In this document: in pieces, positions 13,246 through 24,163 of the stretch
Layout: each line of letters begins with the position of its first letter
Position numbering within the stretch: position 1 is the first letter of the stretch
Source of the DNA: Nymphaea colorata
Taxonomy: Eukaryota; Streptophyta; Magnoliopsida; Nymphaeales; Nymphaeaceae
Reading direction: 5' to 3'
DNA length: 64,000 nucleotides
NCBI RefSeq assembly: GCF_008831285.2
Contig: NC_045140.1
Location: forward strand, 11,650,505 to 11,714,504
The notes under the pieces: model-generated
Told to the model about the DNA's origin: nothing
Seen by the model: the letters and a program-made list of their open reading frames with translations, nothing else
Databases searched by the model: none
Translations under genes and position numbers: made by a program

Positions 13246-14112
13246 ATGGCGAAGGGCGCCAAAGATAAGGCGCCGATGGTTGCCGAGGACACCGAGGCGT
13301 AGGACGATTTGACGACCGTGCAGGGCGCGGCCGAGCGACCACCACGAGGAGAGACGTACTCCTCCCGGGCGCCTAACACCGATTTGAATATGTGGAGATC
13401 TGAGCTTAGCCAGCAGTTTGAGACATTTGGGATGATGTTTCAAGATAACATCAACCAAATGATGAGCCGATTCGGTGCCGACATGGGAGCAGCCCTACGG
13501 CAAGTTAGAGATAGGGTCAATCACCTAGAAGCCACCAGCCAATGGGCTAGGGACGACCCTAACCCCGATGGAAGAGGAATGAGGCGAGCTCATTACGAAT
13601 TTGGGGAGCCCTCCCATAGGGACACGAATATGGGGCAAAGAGGACCTCACGCTTCCTCCAAGACCGACAAAGGGATTATTCACTTGGATGGCCAGCCGAG
13701 AGCCGGGGGAGCCATCACCCCCACGGATAAAGAAGAAAGAGGAAGGTCGCCCGGCGCTAGGAGCAACGAAGCCTACCAAACCGGCGGTATGTCGGCGAGA
13801 GTGTTCGATAGAGGGGACTTCGGACAGCGGGACCCCGGGCAGTTTGAGCAGATTCCTTCCGAGCGTCAGCCACCGAGGGTTGGGCCGCATGCGGGCAGAA
13901 GGGTTTTTAGAGGACACGGCCAGACGCGGGCAGAAAGATATGGCGGCAGGGCGCTAGACCCTTTGACGAGCTTCCTCCACGTTTCGGGCCAGGGGCTCCA
14001 CCCGAGCAATTGCAGGAGTACCCCGGCGACTATGCTGGTCTTGACTCACCCCGAGAGGCTCCTCCTCACCACGGCCACCGACGCCAGCCACTCTACGGAC
14101 GCGTCAACCTAA
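13246..14112 (+). pseudogene. Chromovirus gag, N-terminal part (broken)
   Basis: The best start is ATG at 13,246, giving a basic, alanine-rich N-terminus. A TAG at 13,300-13,302, codon 19, interrupts the frame. After it, the frame stays open to 14,112 and encodes a hydrophilic stretch, including a methionine-rich amphipathic segment at 13,390-13,500 and an Arg/Gly/Pro-rich linker. From about 13,950 the sequence makes better sense in the next frame, which continues into the capsid-like domain of the following entry. So a small indel or a frameshift lies in 13,950-14,010. Confidence 0.75.
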
Positions 14113-16091
14113 ATCCCTTTAGGGACGACCCGCGCGAGGAGCAGTTCCGTGCTATACCATGGATGCGCTTGGATTTCTCTAAGTTCGGTGGGCAAGACGC
14201 ACAAGAGTGGACCTACAAGACCCACCAGTACTTTTTATGTCAACAAGTGCCACGAGATCTATGGGTATCGATAGCAGTCTTGCACTTCGAAGGAGAGGCC
14301 ATGAGGTGGTACAATTGGAACTATAGGGGGCTACCCGAGCCTCCTTGGGAAGAGTTGGTCCAAGAAGTTGTAGACCGTTTTGGAGAGTCTGCTTTCCACG
14401 ATTACGAAATCGAGCTCAAGGCATTGTATCAAACGGGCTCTGTAAAGGACTACCAAGCCCAATTTGAGGACTTATCTAGCATGGTGCACGCTTGGCCCGA
14501 GGGAGCCCTCATTTCTAGTTTTATTGGAGGCCTACGTGAGGACATCAAGCTTGAGTTGATGACGGACCGCCCTCAACGGTTAAAGGAATGTTATAAGAGG
14601 GCAAACAAGATTGAGGAAAAGATTCGGCGGCTAGCCGCGTACCATCGGCCAGCCAGCCTGGGCGCGCCTAGCCGAGGCCGGCCCTCGCTCTCACCTCCAC
14701 GGCGACCCCAGCCGAGGCCTCGCACACCCGAGCGTTATTCGCCGGCCAGCTCCCCGCGCAAGCCACTTCCTCCACAGGTCAAGATTATTACGCCGCAAGA
14801 GCGAGAGGAGAGGATCAAACAGGGCATGTGCTTCTACTGCCCTGAAAAATATGTTAGAGGACATAAATGCCGAGCGAACATGATGTATCATGTACTTGAG
14901 GACGAGGAGACCGCCGATAGCCCACGAGGAGACGTCCCGCCCGAGCATGTCGATGCCGACAAAGGGGAGCTCACCGACCGTCAGGCCTTAGTCCCACAGG
15001 CGTACTTCTCCATCTCCCGGCCCCCTACGCCTAACTCTATGAGGATTGAAGGGACAGTTGGAGGCGTAAGGGTGCTGGTCCTTGTTGATACCGGCGCGAC
15101 GCACAATTTCATTAGTCAGCCGGTAGCTATATCTTCGGGCTGCAAGCTCAAGGCTTACCCTCCGTTTGAGGTTATGTTTGGGGATGGTGCCCGCATCCCT
15201 TGCCGCGAGGTTTGCGAAGATGTCAGCATCCGGATTCAGGACACGGACTTTCGGGTAGACCTTTTCGTTCTAGCTCAGTGTGGCACCGACATTATTCTTG
15301 GGGTTCAGTGGATCAAGACACTTGATGAGATCACATTCAACTTCAAGGAAATGACCTTGAAGTTTCCTCGTGCCGATGGGCAGCATACTATTTTGAGGGC
15401 TCTAGACGGACCGGTTCAGCCCAAGGAGGCCCTCCGACCACTACAGGCCCAAGAGCCGGCCTACCTCCTACTATCTTGTGTGGATGAGCAGCCAGCCGTC
15501 CAAGGAGAGACGCCGCATCCCGTTTCTCTTCTTTTGGGGGAGTTCACCGACGTTTTCCGAGAGCCCAAGGGGCTGCCTCCGCCACGGGCTCATGACCACC
15601 ATATACAGCTTGTCCCCGGTACTTCTGCAGTTTGTGTACGACCTTACCAGTACGCCCACGCCCAGAAGAGTGAGCTAGAGAAGCAGGTCCGGGATATATT
15701 ACGAGAGGGGCTCATCCGACCCTCTTCGAGCGCCTTCTCTTCCCCGGTACTTCTCGTGAAGAAGCACGATGGTTCTTGGCGATTTTGCGTAGACTACAGA
15801 GGCCTCAATGAGGCCACGCTCAAGGACAAGCATCCCATCCCCGTGATTGACGAGCTCTTGGACGAGCTCTCGGGTGCCCGTTACTTCTCCAAGATTGATC
15901 TACGGTCCCGGTACTTCCAGATTCGGATGGCATCCGAAGACATCCCCAAGACGGCATTCCGCACCCACGACGGGCACTTCGAGTTCTTGGTGATGCCATT
16001 CGGCTTAACCAATGCACCAGCCACCTTCCAACGGTGCATGAACGACATTTTCAGAGCCCACCTTTCGCAAAGGGATCCTCGTTTTCTTTGA
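13950..16091 (+). pseudogene. Chromovirus gag capsid, zinc knuckle, protease and N-terminal reverse transcriptase
   Basis: This single open frame holds, in order: the retrotransposon gag domain at about 14,190-14,640 ([10 protein letters not shown] and a conserved helical core); a proline/arginine-rich linker; a zinc knuckle at about 14,826-14,872 (CFYC, then GHKC); the aspartic protease active site [13 protein letters not shown] at about 15,080-15,115; and the reverse transcriptase from about 15,690 ([17 protein letters not shown], then [13 protein letters not shown]). The frame is lost by an indel at about 16,060-16,085, immediately before the catalytic aspartates, and terminates at 16,091. 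Pol is fused in frame to gag, as is usual in plant chromoviruses. Confidence 0.93.
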
Positions 16092-17493
16092 TGATGTCCT
16101 CATCTACAGCGCCACCCTTGAGGACCATATCAGACACCTCAGGGCCGTGTTAGAGTTGCTCAGAGAGCACCAGTTGTACGCTAAGCAGACCAAGTGCAGC
16201 TTTGGTCAGTCGGAGGTCGCCTATCTTGGGCACATTGTCACGGCCGAGGGGGTCAAGGCCGACCCTGCGAAGATTGAGGCCATGGTGGACTGGCCTATTC
16301 CTAGGTCTCCTCGAGAAGTGAGGGGATTTCTTGGGCTTACCGGGTACTACCGTCGGTTCATCCGACGCTACGGGCACATAGCTTCTCCTCTCACCCGTTT
16401 GCTTCAGAAGAGTGAGTGGGAGTGGACCGAGGAAGCTAGAGGGGCGTTTGAGCAGCTCAAGGTGGCCATGACCACCGCTCCTGTGCTATCCCTGCCAGAT
16501 TTCTCCAAGACATTCGTGGTGGAGACTGACGCCTGTGAGGCTGGGATTGGGGCAGTATTGAGTCATGATAGGCATCCCATTGCCTACATAAGCAAGGCCC
16601 TCAACCGACGTGCCAATCAGTTTTCGACTTATGAGAGGGAGATGTTGGCCATAGTCGTCGCCGTAGAAAAATGGCGGCCCTACCTCCTTGGACAGCGCTT
16701 TGTGGTGAGGACTGACCACGTGAGCCTCAAGTATTTGTTGGCCCAGCGTATATCCACCCCCACTCAGCAGAGGTGGATAGCCCGACTCTTGTGTTACGAC
16801 TTCTCTATCGAGTACAAGAGAGGAGTCGACAACTCCGCGGCCGACGCACTTTCACGAGCTCCTGAGGCGTTCTTTGCTTTGTCAGCCCCTACTACACGTC
16901 TATGGGACCGTATTCGGGCGGCTCAGAGGGAGGACGACACCCTACGGCTCCTCCTATCCTCCGTGCAGGCTAACCCGGGCAGCATCCCGCTGTATTCAGC
17001 CCGAGAAGACCTCCTCTACAGAGAAGGCAAGGTCGTCATTCCTAGGGGGCATCCCTTGTGTCAGGAGTTGATTCGTCACCACCATGACTTACCTGCCATG
17101 GGCCACGAGAGGCGTGAAAAGTCCCGAGCTAGAGTGGCCGCCCATTTCTGGTGGAAGGGGCTGAAAACCGATGTTGCCCACTATGTGAAGAGCTGTCCCA
17201 TATGTCAGCGAGAAAAGTACGAGGCAGCGAAGACTCCCGGGCATCTTTGCCCCTTGCCTATACCACACCGGCCATGGGAGGACGTCTCCATGGATTTTAT
17301 AGACGCCCTCCCTCGTTCAGACGGGAAGGAAGCCATACTTGTGATGGTGGACCGGCTCACCAAGCACGGCCACTTTGTAGCCTTGCCGCGCCTTTACTCG
17401 GCCCGCCTCGTCGCCGAGACATGCCTCGCACGATGGTGTGCGACAGAGATAGCGTGTTCATCAGCGATTTTTGGAGGGAGTACACGCGACTGA
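16087..17493 (+). pseudogene. Chromovirus reverse transcriptase (catalytic part), RNase H and integrase N-terminus
   Basis: The frame resumes with FDDVLIY at 16,087, the catalytic aspartate pair of reverse transcriptase, and continues through the thumb (FLGLTGYYRRFI). RNase H runs from about 16,510 to 16,860 (ETDACEAGIGAVLS; YEREMLAIVVAVEKWRPYL). The integrase zinc-binding part follows (HHHDLPAMGH, then CPICQ at 17,190-17,210) with the start of the catalytic core (SMDFIDALP). An indel at about 17,415 diverts the frame, which ends at 17,493. It continues the previous entry in another frame. Confidence 0.92.
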
Positions 17494-17766
17494 CTGGCAC
17501 CAAGGTGCTCTTTAGTTCGGCCCACCACCCCAGACCGACGAACAGAAAGAGGTGGTGAACCGCACCATAGAGACTTATCTGCGGAGTTTTTCAGGGCACA
17601 GGCCGTCAACTTGGGCCAAGTACCTCTCGTGGTGCGAGTGGGCGTATAATACCAGCCCCCACTCTTCGATAGGGATGACTCCCTTCCAGGCTGTCTATGG
17701 GCATCCCCGCCCACGCTGAGGAGCTACGAGCCGGGTCTAGCAGGCGAAGAGGACCTTGAGCGCAGC
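17415..17766 (+). pseudogene. Chromovirus integrase core (frameshifted middle part)
   Basis: The integrase core continues in a different frame with MPRTMVCDRDSVFISDFW (second catalytic aspartate region). It then changes frame again near 17,540 before the EVVNR-like and WAYNTSPH segments. At least two small deletions disrupt it. In 17,560-17,766 no single frame is uninterrupted. Confidence 0.85.
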
Positions 17767-18891
17767 TTGTGTGACCGTGAAGAGATATTGATGGTGCTTC
17801 GCACCAATCTGGAGAGAGCACGCAGCCGCATGCAGCAGCAGCACAACAAGGGTCGTGCCGAGCGTCAGTTTAGCATGGGGGATTGGGCGTGGCTCAAACG
17901 CCTGCCTAGGGGGCAGAAGACCCTGTTCGGTCGGCCGTATTCGAAACTACTGCCGAGGTATTTTGGGCCTTACCGGGTGGAGGCGCGCCACGGCAAGGCC
18001 GCCTACCGCCTGGCGCTACCATCAGACGCCCGAGTGCACCCCGTCTTTCACGTGGGGAGGCTCAAGCCGCACCATGGAGCCCTGCCCACGGCCACTACCC
18101 AGACCCCGGATGAGCCCGCCCTGCCACGGAGGTTGCTACGTAGTTGCAGGGTGCGACGCGACGGCGAGCTCCGCCGAGAGTACTTGGTGGAGTGGGACGG
18201 CCGCGAAGGAGGTCCCACCTGGGAGGACGCCAACGGTCTTGCTGAGACGTACCCCGCTGTAGGAGCCTGGGGACAGGCTCCATCTAAGGGGGATGGATCT
18301 GTTACGGGCCGTCCGTCGGCGTCCACGAAGAGGGCCACAGCCGGCATCGTCAGGGCGCCAGGCCGCGCACAGCTCACGGGCGGGACAGGCCACGCGCCAG
18401 GAGGAAGGGGTGGTAACCTCGGTCCAGTGCAGAGGGAGGTTACGGACTGCGGCAGAGGGCGTGACACCGTTGAGGAGCAGCCGCGGGAGGCTAGTCCCGC
18501 GGGCCGGCAGAGGACGCGCCACGCAGGGCAGGATGCGTCGGGAGGTTTAGCCTCCATCGCCCGGGCAGGGGCGAGGGCAGAGGAGGCCGAGGACTGCGAA
18601 GATGGCGAGCGTCGCCTGGCTGACCAGTGGCCAAGGGCGGGAGAGACAGGCGGCAGCACTGTCGGCTGTCGCCCAGCTGACTTGCGGTCACCGCCGACCG
18701 ACACCCGAGCGCCCGGCGGACTGGCCGACGGGCCTGCGCGCGACCCACCCGGCGACACGGCAGTAGGTGGACGAGGAGGCGCGGCAGCGCCCGGCCGAGA
18801 GGGCTCGGCAGCAACAGGCAGACACCAGCCAGAGAGAGCTCCAGCGGGACACGCCCACGATGTGATGCCTGACACCACGCTGGAAGCGTGA
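17767..18891 (+). pseudogene. Chromovirus integrase C-terminus with chromodomain, reading into the 3' LTR
   Basis: This open frame contains the integrase C-terminal GPY/F-like module (LLPRYFGPYRV, then HPVFHVGRLKPH) and, at about 18,130-18,255, a chromodomain core (REYLVEWDGREGGPTWED). Chromodomains of this group are thought to steer integration toward particular chromatin. The frame does not stop before the LTR: it passes the polypurine tract and runs about 590 bases into the 3' LTR, to 18,891, encoding a Gly/Arg/Ala/Pro-rich tail without a known domain. The first codon of the listed interval is not a true start; translation would continue from upstream pol. Confidence 0.88.
18286..18296 (+). 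promoter_or_regulatory. Polypurine tract
   Basis: AAGGGGGATGG lies just upstream of the 3' LTR and fits the plus-strand primer of an LTR retrotransposon. Confidence 0.75.
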
Positions 18892-19677
18892 CACTGTATA
18901 GGGGGATACTTCGGGAATAACCGGACACGGATCCGTAGTTGTGAGGCGGGTCGGCCCGTCATTTTTGTAGACTCGGATCCATGCGCAGTCTTATAGATTC
19001 GGGCGCGGACTTTTTGGGGGATCCGGACTGGGGTCCGGACCCGCTTTTATTATCGTATTGGTTTTGGACCCGGGTCTTTTAAGGACCCGGGCGAGCCACC
19101 GCCCCCGACCCGGTTCGACAAGGATGTCGAACCGGGACGCCGGTCGGCCACCTCCCACGCTCGCGTGGGAGGCCTTCGTCTTCCTCCCTTATAGAGGGGA
19201 GGAAGCCATTGCTGCTTCTTTTATGCTTGAAGAGGATTCTCAAGAGGGCCATTCCTGGAGGTTTTGCCCAGAAGGTCGCCGGACGTTCTTTCCGGCGGCA
19301 GCCTCCTTGGATTTCCTTCTCATTCATCAATGAGATTGATACTTTCTTCCTCCACCGTCTCTCCCTGTTCACCTCCGTTTCCAGCTTCCATGGCTGTTGT
19401 GGAGGAGCTCTCCCTCGTCTGAAGCACATCCCAGCGAGAGAAGACCCCAACCGGATGCCGCCCACGCATCTCCCGTCAATCCCCTCCATCCATCCGACGC
19501 CAACACCGCCGCACGATCCACCGTTAGCCTCTCTGTCGCATGCGTTTCTCCCTGCCTTCACCCTTCACAGAACCCGGTTACTGTTCCATTGCTGCTCTCC
19601 CCCTCCGTGCAAGATCTTGGCGATCAAGGACCGCGGTCGGCTGCCTCCGGCATCCCTCTCGGCCGCAGGCCCTAACA
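18300..19677 (+). repeat. 3' LTR of chromovirus
   Basis: Starts TGTTACGGGCC and ends CCCTAACA, 1,378 bp, homologous to 9,109-10,493. Differences from the 5' copy are mostly single-base substitutions and a few small indels. Confidence 0.96.
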
Positions 19678-19682
19678 CTTGG
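19678..19682. repeat. Target-site duplication, right copy (CTTGG)
   Basis: Exact repeat of 9,104-9,108, confirming that both LTRs belong to one insertion. Confidence 0.95.
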
Positions 19683-20285
19683 AGTGGGCGAGACAAGAAC
19701 TAGCACAGCTGCCCATTAACTTTGTTTTTGCTCTTTGCTTTGGTTTGTTTGTGTACGGTCTCGGTTCGAAACTCTAAAAGAACCGAGATACTCACGACTA
19801 TTTAAGCTTTGTGATTAGGGGGAAACCCAGACGTTAATTATGTTAATAAAAGTTTGAGTTGATTTCTCTCTCTTCCTCGCATGGGAATCTCACGGTCAGC
19901 TGCTGCTGGATTTTTCTTCTCAACGCCGACGGCCCATCTACCTTCTTCTTCCTCGTTTTCTGATTCACCTTTATCCCCTATGGCCGAACGTGATTATGGT
20001 TTAATATTCTAGAGAAGCGGCGATCAGAATCTGTTATCGGAGCATTAAATCATACGTGTCCTAACCACCATGATAAGGATCGATGTACGGTGCATTCTCC
20101 TCAATCCTGAAGGAGTTAGAGGTTGAGATCGACAATAAGGACCGCAACAAAGGTAGCCAATGCCAGTGGTTTTGGCGAAGACATCTGTTGGTGCATTCGA
20201 CATGGGAGAACTTTGAATAAGGCAAGTACCCGACTTTCTCCTTGGTACTTCCTTTCAAAGATTGTTTTTAGTAATGTAGGCGACC
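19683..20285. other. Unassigned DNA right of the chromovirus
   Basis: Continuation of the target region. It includes an inverted pair GGTTCGAAACTCTAAAAGAACC near 19,763 and a TATA-like CTATTTAAGC near 19,798, which would suit an old LTR promoter. No coding was recognised. Confidence 0.4.
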
Positions 20286-20287
20286 TA

Positions 20288-20530
20288 ACATTAAGGGTGG
20301 GCATCAGGCCAGGCCGGTGAGCCAGGCCCGGGCCCGGCCCGATAGCCCGGGTCTCGGCCCGGGACCGGCCCAACCCATTTAAAATTAAAAAATAATTTTT
20401 TAAATTATGAAATAATATTTTAAGATAAAATATATTTATTAATAATAAATATCTATTATTAAAACAAAAAAATTAAAAAATATATTTTTTTATTCTTAAC
20501 GGGCTAAACGGGCCCGTTAAGTTAGCCAGA
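20288..20530. mobile_element. hAT-like transposon terminus (fragment)
   Basis: GGGTGGGCATCAGGCC followed by GGCCCGGG-rich sequence, an AT-rich core and a closing AACGGGCCCGTTAA resembles ends and subterminal repeats of plant hAT elements (consensus GGGGTGGGCA). No second terminus or transposase is visible. Confidence 0.4.
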
Positions 20531-21985
20531 CTGTTTCATACAGCGGTAGAGGCAGTTGTTCAAGTTCATTTTGCTGACTACCAGTGAAGGGCGGGACCTA
20601 GCCAGCTAGTGTAGCCCTATTCTGAGGCGTGTATTGGCCAAGTTTGAGCCAGATCCGATCGTGAACGAAGAAGTTACAACCCACAGACGGAATTGGTATT
20701 TTGGCGGCGGCGCTAGGGCAAAATTCACCGGAATCAGCCCATGGGTGGCAACCTCCCCACTTTTCGCTAAAAACTTGGGCAAACGAGATTTGGTAAAGCT
20801 TTCAATAATGCCCCAATGACTTAATCTTTACTCTGAGCTTTACACTGTTGTCCTTGTGGTCATTTGGTGGAGGACGTGCACTCTAAAAGCTAAAAGGAAG
20901 GGAGTGACGCCTATTTTGGAGGGAGGAGATGGGGAAGGTCCTTGGCGCCATGATTTGAGGATCTTGCTTGAAACGACTAGAGATTCTCGATAGGGCCAAC
21001 CGCTTGTCTCTGGCTCGTGCTTTCCCTAGCTCCCCTTCCTACTAGTCCACCATTGTCTTTTCTTTTGTTATGAAGATCAAAAAAATGTGATTGTATAGTT
21101 GCCAAATTTTGGACACCACACAATGGTGGCTTCTAAGATTGTTGTTGGTCTTTGTTTTCTGTATTTCATATTCTTTTGCTCTATTTATTATGCGTTTTTT
21201 AGTTGGAGACATGTGTTGTTGGTTATACAACTCTTAAATTTAGGCCAGCTTGAGGGTTTCTCTTCCCATATTTTTAGTGGAAAATTATAAATTTAGTTCC
21301 TTAACTATATTAAAATTTAGAAACTCTCTCCACCAAATAGCAGAGTTACAAGGGGAGAGCAGTGAAGCACACTATTTGCATAATCCTACCGATAATATGG
21401 TCTTTCTAACAATCCTTACATTAAGATTCCTTTCTTCTCAAGATAGCATATGCTTGTAGGGCTTTCAAAAAATATATATCACATGGATTGTGACCTATCC
21501 AACTTTCAGTAAAACATGACAACCTTGGGGGGGGGAATTAACGGAAGGATTTATGTAGAAGTGGGCATCCATCACTTTCTAATTAGTTGAATTCAGAAGC
21601 AGTTGATCTTTTTCATCCCTGGCTAAAAATTTGTTTCTAATGCATTCCTCTTCATTTCTATTTTTATGTGTCATACTAGAAATGTGGAATGGATATTTTG
21701 TTGAATGAAGAATTATTTCAGGATCACTTTTATTTATCCTTATGCAAAGTTTTGAAGCATTGCATATTTGTATCTATTTTCATAAGATTAATCATCATTT
21801 TTGTTCTTGTGCTTGACCTATGTAGGATATTATGCTGATCCCTTTTTTATGGAAAATATCTATGGTTAATGATTATGCCTTTTATTTTCATGGTTACGCT
21901 TGGTATTATATACGTTTTGTATAATCACAATATTGGATAGTTTTTTTCTTCACTAAATTTCAAGTTGTGAAACTTTTAATTTTAT
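20531..21985. other. No gene recognised
   Basis: AT-rich intergenic DNA. Short frames lack domains and splice structure. Confidence 0.5.
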
Positions 21986-21989
21986 TTGA

Positions 21990-22752
<763 letters not shown>

Positions 22753-22839
22753 ATATGTAATGCTGCAACTGAAAAGCTCATACAAGCGGTAAGGCTTAGG
22801 GCCGCACCACTGGCTGATTTTAATGTAGTTATTTTTTGC

Positions 22840-23053
22840 AACGATTATCTTTGTTGCCAATAAAATATGCAGTTGTATTAAAAAATACTTTTTTGGCAAC
22901 GGCTTAGCCATTGCCCAATGATTTTTTGGTGTAAAACCTTTGGCAAAGGTAACCTTTGGTATAGGCTGTTACCAAAAATATTTTTGGCAATGACAAACTA
23001 ACTTGTTGGCCATAGAAAGAGTCATAGCCAATAACCATATTGGTTGTTGTGAT
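22840..23053. mobile_element. Subterminal-repeat region of a CACTA-like element (fragment)
   Basis: Short words such as TTTTTGGCAACGG, TTTGGCAAAGG and TTTTTGGCAATG recur in both orientations, and the segment ends GGTTGTTGTGA. Clustered inverted short repeats near a TTGTTGT(AGT)G end are typical of CACTA subterminal DNA. The terminus is imperfect and no target duplication was found. Confidence 0.35.
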
Positions 23054-23360
23054 ATTTAGGTCAACAACCTCCAAAGAAGAAGACATGAGGCCTTCCTCAT
23101 TCTTTAGATAAAATGAGGTTAGGCTAACAAAAGTTCAAAGTGAAGATTAACAAGCATGGCCAATCAATAGGTGAAAAGACCTAGAAGCTGAGTACATTTA
23201 TCGGTACATTGGCACAAAGTCTTCAAGTCAGGCCACTTACCTATTACAAATGGAAAGAATTACCTAATATATGCCTACCAATTGAAAGTACTAGAAATCC
23301 AATCTTGTAAAACGTGTTTTACATTGTTAGGCTCGAAAACTTTTACTCAATTTTCTTCCA

Positions 23361-23364
23361 ATAG

Positions 23365-23393
<29 letters not shown>
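23361..23393. repeat. (CT)n microsatellite
   Basis: Pure CT tract of about 30 bases. Confidence 0.9.
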
Positions 23394-23395
<2 letters not shown>

Positions 23396-23538
23396 GTTTT
23401 ATAAAAAGAGTCATCTGGTTAAGCAAGTGTGGAATTGAGACAAAGAAAAAAAGAAAAACAGATTGCCCACCATTAGATGTTGGTCTCGTTTGCATGCTTA
23501 AACCAGCCATGCCATGCGGGCTGGCCTGACTTGCCTTC

Positions 23539-23540
<2 letters not shown>

Positions 23541-23581
<41 letters not shown>
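23541..23581. repeat. (GA)n microsatellite
   Basis: Pure GA tract of about 40 bases, roughly 150 bp after an inverse-orientation CT tract at 23,361. Confidence 0.92.
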
Positions 23582-23584
<3 letters not shown>

Positions 23585-23998
23585 GAGGCATGTACTCTGC
23601 ATTGTCATATTGATGCCATCTATAAATTTCTGTTTTTGTGTTTCTATTCGTCTTGCATTTCATTTCATCATGCCTCTTCACAGTTTCTTTGTTGCGCCCT
23701 TCTTCTCCAAGCCGTTGGAAAAAAAGCTTGTCATTATCCATTATTTGGTATGATGATACATCTATTTCCATTTTTTTAGCTCTTTACTTCCTGACAGATG
23801 TCATACAAGTGCTGCTTCTTTTCTCCACCATGTAGAGATGTCTTAGCTCCATGCCCAAGAAGGATGAAGAGCTTATGTTGAGGTTTTCATTTACAGCCCC
23901 CATCAGCTTTATGAGAAGTTTGGCTGTCCTTGTTAAAATGTATATCTACCTCTCTATTACTGTTGTTGGTATATTGCAATTATCTTGATAATTGGCCC

Positions 23999-24163
23999 AC
24001 ATTTATGCTTGAATTGAAAGCCAAGCAAACTGAAAGAATACGTGAACTAGAAGTAAAACAAGCTGAAAAGGAATGTGAAATGAAAGAAAACAAAGAGAAA
24101 ATGATTGAGTTACAAGCTCAAGTTAAGTCGTTGATGACAATGAAGACACAAAAGCAAACATAG
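23999..24163 (+). pseudogene. Short coiled-coil reading frame, possibly a transposon tail
   Basis: About 50 codons encode a strongly charged heptad-like segment (KAKQTERIRELEVKQAEKE, then EKMIELQAQVKSLM) ending in a stop at 24,161-24,163. Plant En/Spm (CACTA) second proteins often end in a similar coiled coil. No upstream domain or clear exon boundary supports a host gene. It lies between two CACTA-like termini (about 22.8-23.05 kb and 27.88 kb), which fits a decayed element but does not prove one. Confidence 0.35.

Larger units (their letters stand above)
9109..19677 (+). mobile_element. Full-length Ty3/gypsy chromovirus LTR retrotransposon
   Basis: The element has all structural parts: LTRs at 9,109-10,493 and 18,300-19,677, a 5-bp target duplication, a primer-binding site matching the initiator methionine tRNA, a 2.75-kb GC-rich leader, gag, protease, reverse transcriptase, RNase H, integrase, a C-terminal chromodomain and a polypurine tract. 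The order protease-RT-RNase H-integrase-chromodomain places it among plant chromoviruses. By eye there are 10 substitutions in the first ~265 aligned LTR bases, pointing to an insertion that is neither brand new nor ancient. Coding is interrupted by an early stop and at least three frame changes, so this copy cannot make a full polyprotein. It is far more GC-rich than its surroundings. Confidence 0.97.

Noticed and set aside
12589-13458. 289-codon minus-strand frame in the chromovirus leader
   Set aside because: It is low-complexity, lies across the 64-bp array, and owes its openness to GC-rich periodic DNA. No domain, and antisense to the element.
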